DNA of 64,000 nt from Betaproteobacteria bacterium MOLA814 (GTDB taxonomy: Bacteria; Pseudomonadota; Gammaproteobacteria; Burkholderiales; Burkholderiaceae_C): the NCBI GenBank assembly GCA_000496475.1, contig AYMW01000002.1, forward strand, positions 682,001 to 746,000. Direction: 5' to 3'. The notes below the pieces were generated by a model that saw only the letters and a program-made list of their open reading frames with translations, was not told where the DNA came from and did no database searches. This document shows positions 9,599 through 19,198 of this stretch, piece by piece. Numbering within the stretch: the first letter of the stretch is position 1; each line of letters begins with the position of its first letter. The translations under genes were made by a program, and so were the position numbers.

Positions 9599-10751
9599 AT
9601 GCCCGCTTTATTACCCGACGTTGACCCCGATGGTTTACTCGAATTTTCGGTGGTCTACACCGATCGATCTCTTAACCACATGTCAAAACGATTTGGTCAT
9701 GTGATGCGGGATATTGGCGCCATGCTTAAAACTGTATATGGCGCCTACAGCGTAGCCCTGGTGCCAGGTAGTGGCAGCTTTGGCATGGAGTCTGTAGCGC
9801 GTCAGTTTGCGCATGAGCAACACGTCATGGTGATTCGCAACGGCTATTTCAGCTACCGCTGGACGCAGATTTTAGATATGGGCCATATCGCTAAAAGCCA
9901 CACAGTTTTAAAAAGCTCGCCCCAGCAGCACTGACAGTCAGGCGCCTTGGTCACCACCACCCATTGAGGAAGTAGTAGCAAGCATTGCCGCAGAAAAGCC
10001 TGGTGTTGTGTTTGCACCGCATGTTGAAACAGCCGCAGGCATGATACTGCCCGATGACTACTTACAAGCTGTCGCCAATGCCGTTCACGCAGTAGGTGGC
10101 TTGTTTGTGTTGGACTGCATAGCTTCTGGTGCCATGTGGGTCAACATGGAGGCCACAGGCGTTGACGTGCTGATCAGTGCGCCACAAAAAGGCTGGAGCA
10201 GCTCACCGTGCTGCGCCATGGTCATGCTGAGCAAGCGTGCACGTACCGCCATAGAGGCGACCACCAGCACCACCTTTGCCATGGACTTAAAGCGCTGGCT
10301 GGGCATCATGGAAACCTATGAAAATGGTGGTCACGCCTACCACACCACTATGCCCACCGACGCACTAACAAAGTTGTGCGCCACTATGCAAGAGACCAAA
10401 GACTATGGTTTTGCGAAAGTGCGCGAAGAGCAAATAGACTTGGGCGCCAAAGTGCGCCACCTGCTGGAAGACTTCGGCTTTAAGTCTGTCGCTGCGCCAG
10501 GATTTCAAGCACCAGGCGTCGTAGTGAGTTTCACCACAGACCCTGGGTTGCAGTCGTCTAAAAAGTTTTTAGACGCTGGCCTGCAAACCGCTGCAGGTGT
10601 ACCGTTGCAATGCGATGAAGGGCCTGACTTTATGAGCTTTCGAATTGGCTTGTTTGGCCTAGACAAATGGCACGACAGCGAGCGCGCAGTTGCCTCGATT
10701 GCCAAAGCCTTGGCCATAGTAGCGCCTCGCACAGAAGCCTCGCCAGCTTAG
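9599..10751 (+). pseudogene. Class V aminotransferase (serine/alanine-glyoxylate type), frameshifted
   Basis: Two reading frames together give one protein of about 383 aa in the alanine/serine-glyoxylate aminotransferase family. The first (from ATG 9599, MPALLPDVDPDGLLEFS) runs to VLK at 9913 and then reads out of frame to a stop at 9934. Dropping one A from the five at 9910-9914 continues it as KARPSSTDSQAPWSPPPIEE and joins the second frame without loss. The catalytic lysine is in SAPQKGWSS, near codon 199 of the restored protein. One extra base in a homopolymer is either a real inactivating mutation or a sequencing error; everything else looks intact. The second half could not start well on its own. 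Confidence 0.85.
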
Positions 10752-10873
10752 GCCGCCTATCTCAACCACTTCCCCAAGTAGGCACCGCAGTACCAACCCA
10801 TAGGTTGGCCCTGCAGTTGCTTGGTAGCTTAAAAACCTGGAATCTAGCTCACATCGGCCAGCTTAGGCCAAGG

Positions 10874-11860
10874 CTATACGGTTAAAACAGTACAACCAGT
10901 GGTTTTTCGGGCTTCTAAGTCTGTGTGTGCCTGTGCAACATCTTTCAGTGCGTAACGCTGATCAATGCGAATTGTCACTGCGCCGCTGCTTACCACGTCA
11001 AACAAATCATCCGCCATTGCTTGCGTGGCCTCGCGGCTGCTGATGTGCGTGAACAATGTTTGACGTGTGAGGTACAAAGAACCTTTAGGACCTAACATAC
11101 CAGGTGCCACAGGGTCGACTGGGCCTGAGGCATTGCCAAAACTGGCCATCAAACCAAATGGGCGTAAACAGTCTAGTGAGCCTGCAAATGTGTCTTTGCC
11201 CACTGAGTCGTACACAACTTTCACACCTTTTCCGCCGGTGATCTCTTTAACCCGTGCCACAAAATCGTCTGTGCGGTAGTTGATGGTGTGTGCCGCACCA
11301 TGTGCTTTGGCCAGCGCGCATTTCTCATCCGAACCAGCCGTGCCAATCAGTTGCAGACCCAAGTGCTTGGCCCATTGGCAAGCAATCAAGCCCACACCAC
11401 CGGCTGCGGCATGAAACAACACAAAGTCACCCGATTGCAGGCCGCCAACTGGCAGGGTTTTCTTGAGCAAATACTGAGCCGTCAAGCCCTTAAGCATCAT
11501 GGCCGCCCCGGTCTCAAAGCTGATGGCGTCGGGCAGCACACACACGTTCATGGCTGGCATGACACGCAGTTCGGCGTACGCGCCTGGCGGTTGTGAGGCA
11601 TAAGCGACTCGGTCACCGACTGACAAATGAGAGACTCCCTCGCCCACAGCTTCCACCACACCAGCGCCTTCCATGCCCAAACCGGCGGGCATGGTGGCCG
11701 GGTATAAACCTGTGCGAAAGTACACATCGATGTAGTTCAAACCAACCGCGTGGTGGCGTATAAGCACCTCGCCAGCGCCAGGTGAACCGACCTCTACCTC
11801 AACCCACTTGAGTTGATCGGGGCCACCTGGCTGTGAAAATTGAATGGCATTGCATCGCAT
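10874..11860 (-). CDS. NADPH:quinone oxidoreductase family protein (MDR, QOR type)
   Basis: A 328-aa zinc-independent medium-chain dehydrogenase. Start is the ATG at 11858-11860 with GGAGAT just upstream. The N-terminal GroES-like domain has the HHAVGLNYIDVYFRTGLYP motif. The Rossmann part shows AAAGGVGLIACQWAKHLG (about 150) for NADPH. The family reduces quinones with NADPH by one or two electrons. It converges with the broken aminotransferase, and nothing in the sequence indicates its physiological substrate. Confidence 0.9.
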   Translation of the reverse strand: MRCNAIQFSQPGGPDQLKWVEVEVGSPGAGEVLIRHHAVGLNYIDVYFRTGLYPATMPAGLGMEGAGVVEAVGEGVSHLSVGDRVAYASQPPGAYAELRVMPAMNVCVLPDAISFETGAAMMLKGLTAQYLLKKTLPVGGLQSGDFVLFHAAAGGVGLIACQWAKHLGLQLIGTAGSDEKCALAKAHGAAHTINYRTDDFVARVKEITGGKGVKVVYDSVGKDTFAGSLDCLRPFGLMASFGNASGPVDPVAPGMLGPKGSLYLTRQTLFTHISSREATQAMADDLFDVVSSGAVTIRIDQRYALKDVAQAHTDLEARKTTGCTVLTV

Positions 11861-12034
11861 GGGACATCTCCTTGTTGTTTGTATCAATCACTGCGTCACT
11901 GTCAGTGCGGGGGGGCTTAATAGTGACACAAAAGAACGGGCCATGCAGTCGCCCGAGTTCGCGCCTAGCTTGGTCTGACAACAGGCATTTGCAGGTTACA
12001 GTTGCCGCATGTTTAATCAGCGACAACTTCTCGT

Positions 12035-12991
12035 ATGACAGTGCACCAGCAGTCCGGTTACACCGCCCACACCTTGACTCTCAAAGCGGCTGCCTTCCTC
12101 ACCATACCCCCAGTGCTGTGGGCTGGTAACGCGATTGTTGGGCGGTTGGTGGCTGATATGGTGCCACCCATGACCCTGAACTTGTTGCGGTGGGCTATTG
12201 CGTTGTTACTGATGGCGCCATTTGCGCTGGGATTTTGGAAACAGCGTCATGCCTTGCTAGCTGCGTGGCCACGTCTCGTGTTGCTTGGCTTCTTTGGTAT
12301 GGGCTGCTACAACTCGTTTCAATACTTGGCGTTAAAAACCTCAACAGCGATGAATGTCACGCTGGTAGCCGCCAGCATGCCTGTGTGGGTGCTGGTGATA
12401 GGCAGTCTGTTCTTTGGCCAACGTGTGGCAGGCAAGGCCTGGGCCGGTGCAGCCTTGTCACTGACCGGTGTTTTGATTGTCTTGCTGCGCGGTGACCTGA
12501 CACAAATGAGCAACCTGCAACTGGTGGCTGGTGACGGCTGGATGATCTTGGCTACTTGGGCTTGGGCCACTTACAGTTGGTTGCTGTCAAGCCCGTCGCC
12601 TGCACAAGCGCAACTCAAAACAAACTGGATCACTTACTTGATGGCGCAAATGTTGTTTGGCGTGGTTTGGTCCGGCCTATTTACTAGCATGGAATGGGCC
12701 TGGCCGGCCATGCACGGTAGCGCAGCGCCCTCAGTGACATGGGGCCTGCCACTGTTTGCTGCACTGGCTTATGTGGCTGTTGGTCCTGCACTGATTGCCT
12801 ACCGCTGTTGGGGCGCTGGGATTGCTATTGCTGGCGCCGCTACAGCTGGGTTTTTTGCCAATCTCACACCGCTGTTTGCCGCCGTGCTGTCAACCCTGTT
12901 CTTAGGCGAAGCACCGCACGGCTACCACGGCATTGCGTTTGCACTAATTGTTGGCGGCATTGTAGTCTCCAACCGCAAATCCAAACCTTAA
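12035..12991 (+). CDS. EamA/DMT-family membrane transporter
   Basis: A 318-aa integral membrane protein with about ten hydrophobic segments in two EamA repeats, the layout of RhaT/YdcZ-like drug/metabolite exporters. The first repeat begins NAIVGRLVADMVPPMTLNLLRW. The substrate cannot be told from sequence. It is the first of three DMT exporters within 6.5 kb. Its end overlaps the convergent SDR gene by 4 bp. Confidence 0.88.
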   Translation: MTVHQQSGYTAHTLTLKAAAFLTIPPVLWAGNAIVGRLVADMVPPMTLNLLRWAIALLLMAPFALGFWKQRHALLAAWPRLVLLGFFGMGCYNSFQYLALKTSTAMNVTLVAASMPVWVLVIGSLFFGQRVAGKAWAGAALSLTGVLIVLLRGDLTQMSNLQLVAGDGWMILATWAWATYSWLLSSPSPAQAQLKTNWITYLMAQMLFGVVWSGLFTSMEWAWPAMHGSAAPSVTWGLPLFAALAYVAVGPALIAYRCWGAGIAIAGAATAGFFANLTPLFAAVLSTLFLGEAPHGYHGIAFALIVGGIVVSNRKSKP

Positions 12992-13785
12992 AACGTACCT
13001 GAGTAAGCGCCCCCATCGGCCAAAATATTTTGCCCATTGATGAAGCCCGCGTGCTGACTACATAAAAATGCGCAAATAGCACCAAACTCATCGGCAGTGC
13101 CAAAACGCTTGGCAGGAATAGTCTGACGGCGCAGATCCATGATGGACTCAACAGACTTGTCGGTTTTTTTGGCAACACCGGCCATGGTTTGCTTGAGACG
13201 ATCGGTCTCAAAGGCACCAGGCAGCAAGTTGTTCATGGTGACGCCTTGCGCCGCCAATTCGCTGCGAGCCACACCTGCTACAAAGCCGGTCAAGCCACTG
13301 CGCGCACCGTTAGACAACCCCAGTATGTCAATAGGCGCTTTGACAGCCCCGCTGGTAATGTTGATGATGCGGCCAAATCCGCGAGAGGCCATCCCATCTA
13401 CAGTGGCTTTGATGAACTCGATAGGCGTCAGCATGTTGGCGTCGATGGCGGCCATCCATTGCTCACGCTCCCAATCTCTAAAGTCGCCAGGCGGGGGGCC
13501 ACCGGCGTTGGTCACGACAATGTCAAAATCTTTGCCAGGGCCACCGACTGCATGCCAAATGGCATCGCGCCCAGCTGGCGTGGTGACGTCGCTGGCGACT
13601 CCGACAACAGTGGCCTCACCACCCAAGACCTTGAGTTTGGCAACCGCATCGTACAAGGGCAGCTCGGTGCGTGCGGCAACGACTACATTGCAACCCGCTT
13701 GCACCAAATGTGCAGCGCAGCCAAAGCCTAAGCCCTTGCTGGCACCACATACCAACGCCCATTTACCTGTTAAACCTAAATCCAT
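12988..13785 (-). CDS. SDR-family oxidoreductase lacking the usual Tyr-x-x-x-Lys
   Basis: A 265-aa Rossmann protein. The cofactor motif GASKGLGFG is at about residues 14-22, NAGG at about 94, and ITSGAV at about 145. Where classical SDRs carry YxxxK it reads GLSNGARSGLTGF, so the catalytic Tyr and Lys are both missing. This variant recurs in a subgroup of beta-proteobacterial SDRs (from memory of the family), so it may be a divergent enzyme or a non-catalytic binder rather than a mutant. It converges with the upstream DMT gene. Confidence 0.85.
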   Translation of the reverse strand: MDLGLTGKWALVCGASKGLGFGCAAHLVQAGCNVVVAARTELPLYDAVAKLKVLGGEATVVGVASDVTTPAGRDAIWHAVGGPGKDFDIVVTNAGGPPPGDFRDWEREQWMAAIDANMLTPIEFIKATVDGMASRGFGRIINITSGAVKAPIDILGLSNGARSGLTGFVAGVARSELAAQGVTMNNLLPGAFETDRLKQTMAGVAKKTDKSVESIMDLRRQTIPAKRFGTADEFGAICAFLCSQHAGFINGQNILADGGAYSGTF

Positions 13786-13822
13786 TGTTTTTCCTTATGT
13801 TTTAAATTAAAGACTGCTGTGC

Positions 13823-14734
13823 TTAATCGACTCTTTTAATTTTACTGGCCCAAAAAACACCCAACAGCACCAACACTGTGCCCACACCAACCCACATGTT
13901 CAATGGCTCATCCAAAAAATAAGCCCCCATGAGCAGGGTTGACATAGGACCAATCATGCCAAATTGCGACGCCAAGCCAGCTCCAATGCGCTCAATACCC
14001 ATCATCACCAACAGCACAGGCACCACAGTGCAAAACACAGCATTAAATAGTGACAGGTTGATGACCTCTGGAGCAACATTGGCTGCGCTCATAGGTCTTA
14101 GCAGCACGAACTGGGCGATACACAATACGCAAGCCACGGTGGTTGCCAAGCCAACCAAACGCAAGCTACCCAGCTGATTGACAAACTCACCGCTGAAAAT
14201 TAAATATACCGCGTAGCTCAGAGCGGCCCCAAAAACCAAGACCCCTCCAATGGCCGTGGCCGAACCCTCAAAGCTGGCCTCATGACCAAACACCAACAAC
14301 ACACCGGAGTAGCTGACAGCCATCGCCAAAGCTTGACGCAAACCAATGCGTCGCCCGTACAACATCCACCCCAACATTAAGACCAAGGTGGGGTTGAGGT
14401 ACAAAATAAGCCGCTCTAGGCTTGCACTGATGTATTGCAGGCCTAAAAAATCTAAGTAACTGGCCATGTAATAACCTGACAAGCCGAGGCCGAACACTGC
14501 CACCCACTGGCGCTGTGTCAACACCGGCTTGCAGCGTCCAGCCCACCAAGCCATCAAAACAAAGAATGGCAAAGAGAAAAGCATGCGGTACATCAACAAG
14601 GTAACCGCATCGACACCGTAGCGATAAGCCAGCTTGGCGATGATGGCTTTGCCGCTGAAAGCCACGGCACCCAATGCGGCCATGACAAAGCCAGGCCACA
14701 TTCGCCCATGGATTGAAATTGATTCTGTAGACAC
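13823..14734 (-). CDS. EamA/DMT-family membrane transporter
   Basis: A 303-aa membrane protein with ten predicted segments in two EamA repeats (ALGAVAFSGKAIIAKLAYRYG in the first; NAVFCTVVPVLLVMMGIERIG in the second). It lies 37 bp downstream of the SDR start on the same strand order, but as the upstream gene of the two. Substrate unknown. It is not closely similar to the two other DMT genes nearby, so this is not a recent duplication. Confidence 0.88.
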   Translation of the reverse strand: MSTESISIHGRMWPGFVMAALGAVAFSGKAIIAKLAYRYGVDAVTLLMYRMLFSLPFFVLMAWWAGRCKPVLTQRQWVAVFGLGLSGYYMASYLDFLGLQYISASLERLILYLNPTLVLMLGWMLYGRRIGLRQALAMAVSYSGVLLVFGHEASFEGSATAIGGVLVFGAALSYAVYLIFSGEFVNQLGSLRLVGLATTVACVLCIAQFVLLRPMSAANVAPEVINLSLFNAVFCTVVPVLLVMMGIERIGAGLASQFGMIGPMSTLLMGAYFLDEPLNMWVGVGTVLVLLGVFWASKIKRVD

Positions 14735-14833
14735 AGCTTAAGACCCGCAGGTCAGTGGATTTAAAACAATTGCCATTGTGACAATACATGAGCGCAGAGG
14801 CAGTCGCGCACAAGGCTTGGGCCAAGCCGCAAA

Positions 14834-14867
14834 CAAAAAAAGCCCTTGGCATTGAACCAAGGGCTTT
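14834..14867 (-). terminator. Terminator downstream of tRNA-His
   Basis: Read on the minus strand, a 10-bp stem AAGCCCTTGG / CCAAGGGCTT (14840-14849 and 14857-14866) ends in a T tract (the A run at 14834-14840 on the plus strand). It lies 10 nt past the tRNA 3' end. Confidence 0.85.
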
Positions 14868-14876
14868 TACATATTT

Positions 14877-14953
14877 TGGGGTGACTGATGGGGCTCGAAC
14901 CCACGACAACCAGAATCACAATCTGGGACTCTACCAACTGAGCTACAGCCACC
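14877..14953 (-). tRNA. tRNA-His (anticodon GTG)
   Basis: The reverse strand folds as a tRNA with acceptor GTGGCTG / CAGTCAC and the extra G at position -1 opposite C73 that marks tRNA-His. The anticodon loop TTGTGAT gives GTG, the T loop is TTCGAGC, and CCA is encoded. It lies about 37 bp past the ppiD stop. Confidence 0.97.
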
Positions 14954-14990
14954 GCGCAAGTAAAATTATAGCACTGTGCGGTGCACTTTC

Positions 14991-16907
14991 TTATGCCTCG
15001 GGCGCAAACTCAAGAGGCTTTGGCACCAAGATTTTTGCTTTGTACTTGGCTTTCAGGCTTTGCAAATAGGCGTTGAGCTCTGCACCACTCCATGCTTGGC
15101 TAAATTGCTGGGTCTCGCTAGCAGATTGGGCTGGCTCAACGCTATCTCGGGCTGTCACGGCAAGCACCTTGATCACAACAAAGGCTTGTTCGCCCAAGTC
15201 AACGCTGGTGTAAGCCGGCAATGTGTCAGCAGGTGCTCGCAAAGCTGCAGCTACTAAATTGGGCGCCATCACACCGCCTTGATCGCGAGATACAGTAACC
15301 TTATCGGCAAAGCCCGTCTTCACGCTGCCACCTGCTTGCCAAGTTTTCAAGGCTGCTTGTCCTGCCTCACGGGCAAGCTCACCGCTGCGCTTGGCCACCA
15401 GCATCGCCTTCACATCAGCGCTTACATCCGCAAATGCCTTGGTATGGGCGGGCATGTGTTGGACAACGCGGGCAGATACCAAACGTTGACCGCCAATATC
15501 AATAGCCGCCGTGTTGAGCTTGCGATCGATAGCTTCTGCTGAAAACAAGGGTGTGATCAGTTGCGGATTGGCCAATATGCTGCTGGGCATTTGATTGGTA
15601 CGCGTCACATTGGTTGCAGTCTGCAAGGTCAAGCCCATTGCTGTGGCCGCAGGCTCTAGGCTGTCGGCTTGCTCATACACCAAGTTGCTAAAACGCTCTG
15701 CAGCCTCAGCAAACTGCTTGCGTGCGGCTTCAGTACGCACATTACGCTCTAATTCGGGGCGCATGTCAGCGAAAGACTTGACTGCAGAAGCCTTGATATC
15801 TGTCAGCTTGATGATGTGCAAGCCAAAGTCTGAACGCACCACATCAGAAATACCGTTGCTGTTCAGCGCAAAGACAGCATCCTCAAAAGGCTTAACCATC
15901 GCGCCTTTGCCAAAAAAGCCCAGATCTCCGCCGTTTTGGGCAGAGCCGGGGTCTTTGGAGCTTGCTTTGGCGACATCGGCAAACGTATCGGGATTGCCAC
16001 GTACCTGCGCCAACAGCGTTTGCGCCTGCGTGGTGGCAGCGCTCACTGCTGCGTCATCAGCACCGGCATCTAAAGGTAACAAAATGTGACTGGCGCGACG
16101 TTCCTCTGGACCCGCCAACCTGTCTTTGTTTTGCTCGTAATAGGCTTGTAACTCAGCTTCGTTGACCGTAACTTGCTTGGCCAACTCCGCTTGATCGAGC
16201 ACCACATACTGAACATCCATGGCTTGCGGCGCTTGAAACTGTGAAGGATTGGCGTCGAAGTAGGCTTGCACATCAGATTGTTCAATCTGCACTCTGGCGG
16301 TGAAATCTGATGCGTTAAAACGTGCAACTTGGACATCGCGGCGTTCAAAGTAAGCATTTAATGTGGCCTGTGCTGCCGCTTTTGACACCACGCCAGTTGT
16401 TTCAACGCCGCTTGTGAGTTGTTGCTGCGCCACAGCGTATGCAACTTGTGCGGCGTATTGGTCAGAGTTCATGCCGCGCGCCGCTAGCTCTTGCTCGACG
16501 TCGGCCACATTGAGTGCACCGCTTGCATCACGGCGTGCATTCAGCCACTCGTCTTGACGCAGGGCTGTGGCCACAGCCGTATCCCCAGCCATGATGTGTT
16601 GGTCTTGTGTGGCTTGGGTGATCACAGCCTCTTGCAACAAACGCTCGAGGGTCGCGTAACGTGCTTGCGGTGAGTCTAGAAGCTTGACGTTGAGTTGAGG
16701 CATGGCTTGCCTGAGTCTGTCTATTTCGCTGCTGTGGGCGCGGTCCCATTGCTCTTGGGTAATGCTGGCGCCTGTCAGCTCAGCAACAGCCTGACTGCGT
16801 TGGTTGAAACTGGTGTAACCGCTGACGCCAACAAATACAAAGGCAACGACCAGCAGGGCCAACAGAAAAATCATGACGCTCTTGGTCTGCCGAATGGCTT
16901 CAAACAT
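14991..16907 (-). CDS. ppiD: PpiD-type periplasmic peptidyl-prolyl isomerase / chaperone
   Basis: A 638-aa membrane-anchored SurA/PpiD-type folding factor. Start is ATG 16905-16907 (MFEAIRQTKS) with AGGAAG upstream. One transmembrane anchor (about residues 11-31, VMIFLLALLVVAFVFVG) is followed by a SurA N-like region, then a parvulin domain (about 265-370: RASHILLP, GGDLGFFGKGAMVKPFEDAVF, FGLHIIKL), then a C-terminal SurA-like part. It lies downstream of HU and tRNA-Val, as hupB-ppiD often does. Confidence 0.93.
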   Translation of the reverse strand: MFEAIRQTKSVMIFLLALLVVAFVFVGVSGYTSFNQRSQAVAELTGASITQEQWDRAHSSEIDRLRQAMPQLNVKLLDSPQARYATLERLLQEAVITQATQDQHIMAGDTAVATALRQDEWLNARRDASGALNVADVEQELAARGMNSDQYAAQVAYAVAQQQLTSGVETTGVVSKAAAQATLNAYFERRDVQVARFNASDFTARVQIEQSDVQAYFDANPSQFQAPQAMDVQYVVLDQAELAKQVTVNEAELQAYYEQNKDRLAGPEERRASHILLPLDAGADDAAVSAATTQAQTLLAQVRGNPDTFADVAKASSKDPGSAQNGGDLGFFGKGAMVKPFEDAVFALNSNGISDVVRSDFGLHIIKLTDIKASAVKSFADMRPELERNVRTEAARKQFAEAAERFSNLVYEQADSLEPAATAMGLTLQTATNVTRTNQMPSSILANPQLITPLFSAEAIDRKLNTAAIDIGGQRLVSARVVQHMPAHTKAFADVSADVKAMLVAKRSGELAREAGQAALKTWQAGGSVKTGFADKVTVSRDQGGVMAPNLVAAALRAPADTLPAYTSVDLGEQAFVVIKVLAVTARDSVEPAQSASETQQFSQAWSGAELNAYLQSLKAKYKAKILVPKPLEFAPEA

Positions 16908-16950
16908 GTTCAAACTTCCTATGACTAACTGCAAACACGCCGCAGAAATG

Positions 16951-16980
16951 AAAAAGGCGAACAGTATTGTTCGCCTTTTA
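16951..16980 (-). terminator. Terminator downstream of tRNA-Val
   Basis: An 11-bp stem AAAGGCGAACA / TGTTCGCCTTT with a short loop (16953-16976) is flanked by an A run that becomes a T tract on the minus strand. It sits between tRNA-Val and ppiD, so it separates the HU/tRNA transcript from ppiD. Confidence 0.8.
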
Positions 16981-16988
16981 AAGTGGGG

Positions 16989-17064
16989 TGGTGGGTGCTG
17001 ACGGGCTCGAACCGCCGACCTACGCCTTGTAAGGGCGCCGCTCTACCAACTGAGCTAAGCACCC
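16989..17064 (-). tRNA. tRNA-Val (anticodon TAC)
   Basis: The reverse strand gives acceptor GGGTGCT / AGCACCC, D arm TTAGCTCAGTTGGTAGAGC, anticodon loop CTTACAA (anticodon TAC), T loop TTCGAGC, and an encoded CCA. It lies 21 bp downstream of the HU gene. Confidence 0.97.
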
Positions 17065-17085
17065 CACTCCGGAAGCACTCTGGGC

Positions 17086-17367
17086 TTACTTGCCGCCGTT
17101 GAGTGCATCCTTCAAACCTTTTCCTGGACGGAACTTAGGCACTTTTGCTGCCTTGATCTTTATTGTATCGCCTGTGCGCGGGTTGCGTCCAAGACGAGCT
17201 GCGCGCTTGCCAACAGCGAACGTACCAAAACCAACTAAAGAAACAGTACCACCTTTTTTAAGGGTCTTACGTACTGCGTCCATCATGGCTTCTAGCGAAC
17301 GCGCTGCAGAAGCTTTGGATGTATCGGCGTTTTTAGCAATATGCTCAATCAATTCGGTCTTATTCAC
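17086..17367 (-). CDS. hupB: HU-family DNA-binding protein
   Basis: A 93-aa histone-like protein that bends DNA. It starts at GTG 17365-17367 with AGGAG 5 nt upstream. The family body is complete: [18 protein letters not shown], then the arm [21 protein letters not shown] with its conserved RNP-type turn, ending [14 protein letters not shown]. The C terminus is three residues longer than standard HU. A roughly 240-bp AT-rich gap separates it from the next gene. Confidence 0.96.
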   Translation of the reverse strand: MNKTELIEHIAKNADTSKASAARSLEAMMDAVRKTLKKGGTVSLVGFGTFAVGKRAARLGRNPRTGDTIKIKAAKVPKFRPGKGLKDALNGGK

Positions 17368-17608
17368 ATTAACTCCTAGATGAATGATTTTCTACTGGAA
17401 TGCTGAATTGTAGCGATTATCTGATGCGCTTTTGTCATGGCCTGAAAAAATAACATGGGCATGTCTAAAGCAAAAATGATTAGAACCAATTGCGCAGGCA
17501 GGTGTCAACAAGATAAGCCCTATGCAAACCCTTATTTCAAGCGCTTTACAACACTTAAAAATAAATTTCTCAACAGTTGAATGACAATCAGCCTAACCGT
17601 TTATCGGG

Positions 17609-18490
17609 TCATTTCTGAATGCTTCCCGGCCTCACCATAGCGACACCCAGCACGGTTACAGCCAATCCAAAAACAGTGACGGCGGTCAGGGCCTCATCAA
17701 ACATCAACCACGCTAAGACTGCCGCGCAAGGGGGTACCAAGTAAATCAGGGAGGTCACAGCAGTGGCCGCGCCACGTTGAATCAACATATACAGCAACGA
17801 GCTTGCCCCCAGGGTCAATGCCAGCACAGACCACAACATGGCAACCACCAAATCGTGTACCCACACCATGGGCGCTTGCTCTAGCCAAGCCAACGGCGCT
17901 GTCACTGCGAACGCGGCCAACAACTGTACAGAACTGGCTGCGCGTACGTCGCAGGGTTTTACAAAGCGTTTTTGATACAGCGTGCCTGTGGTGATGCTGA
18001 GCAACGCCATCACAGCCAAACTCAAGGTAAACCAAGTCACCTCACCTACAACGAGTAATTTATTGGACACTACCAACAGCAAGCCTACCAAGCCCAAGGC
18101 CAATCCAAGCCACTGCTTTGGACTCACTTTGCTGCCGGTGTAGGACAAAAATATACCGGTTAACACGGGCTGCAAACCCACAATCAGTGCCGACAAACCC
18201 GCACCCATACCAGCCTTAACGGCAGCCCAAACACCGCCTAGATAGCCGGCGTGCATGAAAATGCCTGTTACCGCCAAGTGGGCCCATTGCGCTCTGTCGC
18301 GCGGCATGCGAACACCCGACAGCCATGCCCAAGCCACAAAGCACAATGCACTCAGCGCATAACGCCAACTTAAAAATGTCATGGGAGCGGCATGCGGCAT
18401 GCCGAGCTTTGCAACGACAAAACCAGTGCTCCAAATCAGCACAAACACAATGGGCATTGCTGCAATCCACCGGTTGTCTTGGTCATTCAT
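17609..18490 (-). CDS. EamA/DMT-family membrane transporter
   Basis: A 293-aa membrane protein with ten hydrophobic segments and two EamA repeats (VLIWSTGFVVAKLGMPHAAPM; LTLGASSLLYMLIQRGAATAVTSLIYLVPP). The second repeat's GAATAVTSLIYLVPP resembles the RhtA/YedA side of the family. Substrate not assignable. Third DMT gene in this neighbourhood. Confidence 0.88.
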   Translation of the reverse strand: MNDQDNRWIAAMPIVFVLIWSTGFVVAKLGMPHAAPMTFLSWRYALSALCFVAWAWLSGVRMPRDRAQWAHLAVTGIFMHAGYLGGVWAAVKAGMGAGLSALIVGLQPVLTGIFLSYTGSKVSPKQWLGLALGLVGLLLVVSNKLLVVGEVTWFTLSLAVMALLSITTGTLYQKRFVKPCDVRAASSVQLLAAFAVTAPLAWLEQAPMVWVHDLVVAMLWSVLALTLGASSLLYMLIQRGAATAVTSLIYLVPPCAAVLAWLMFDEALTAVTVFGLAVTVLGVAMVRPGSIQK

Positions 18491-18530
18491 TGCTGCGGCT
18501 GCCTTGAAAAAATAGTGTGCGATACACCTT

Positions 18531-19100
18531 TTATTCGCTTTTAGCTCGAATGTCTGGGAGGGCTTTTTGCAGGTAGTAGACCATGGACCACACAGTCAGC
18601 AGCGCAGAAATCCAGATCAGCCACGTTCCCCATATCCGGGTGTCCAACCACCCCAACACGACACCATCAAATAACAAGAAAGGAATGGCCACCATCTGCA
18701 CAGCAGTTTTAAGTTTGCCGAGCATGTGCACCGCCACACTTTTGTTGGCGCCAATCAACGCCATCCACTCGCGCAAAGCTGAGATAGCAATTTCACGACC
18801 AATGATGATCAGCGCGACCACCACGTGCGCCCTGTCTAAGTGCACCAGTACCAACAAGCTGGCACACACCAAAAATTTGTCGGCAACTGGGTCTAAGAAA
18901 GCCCCAAACGCCGACGTTTGATTGAGCTTGCGAGCCAAATAACCATCGGCCCAATCGGTTAGCGCAAACACAACAAACATGATGGTGGCCACAATGTTTT
19001 GCCATTCAAGCGTGAGCTCAGTCACGAAGAATATGCCCACCAACAAAGGAATAGCCACAATGCGGGCCCAGGTCATGAGCATAGGGGTGGTGGTATACAT
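18531..19100 (-). CDS. pgsA: CDP-diacylglycerol-glycerol-3-phosphate 3-phosphatidyltransferase
   Basis: A 189-aa inner-membrane enzyme making phosphatidylglycerol phosphate. Start chosen at ATG 19098-19100 (MYTTTPMLMTWARI), which matches the usual PgsA N terminus; an upstream TTG overlapping uvrC would add an unlikely 34 residues. The CDP-alcohol phosphotransferase signature D-x2-D-G-x2-A-R-x8-G-x3-D-x3-D is complete in DWADGYLARK ... GAFLDPVADK. It lies directly downstream of uvrC, a widely conserved pair. Confidence 0.94.
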   Translation of the reverse strand: MYTTTPMLMTWARIVAIPLLVGIFFVTELTLEWQNIVATIMFVVFALTDWADGYLARKLNQTSAFGAFLDPVADKFLVCASLLVLVHLDRAHVVVALIIIGREIAISALREWMALIGANKSVAVHMLGKLKTAVQMVAIPFLLFDGVVLGWLDTRIWGTWLIWISALLTVWSMVYYLQKALPDIRAKSE

Positions 19101-19198
19101 CAGCTGATTATGACCCAGCCCACCAACAATGACCTGTACCTCACGACCTGAACCCCGAAGCCGAGCAACATGAACCGCTTGTTGCATCACGGGTTGAA

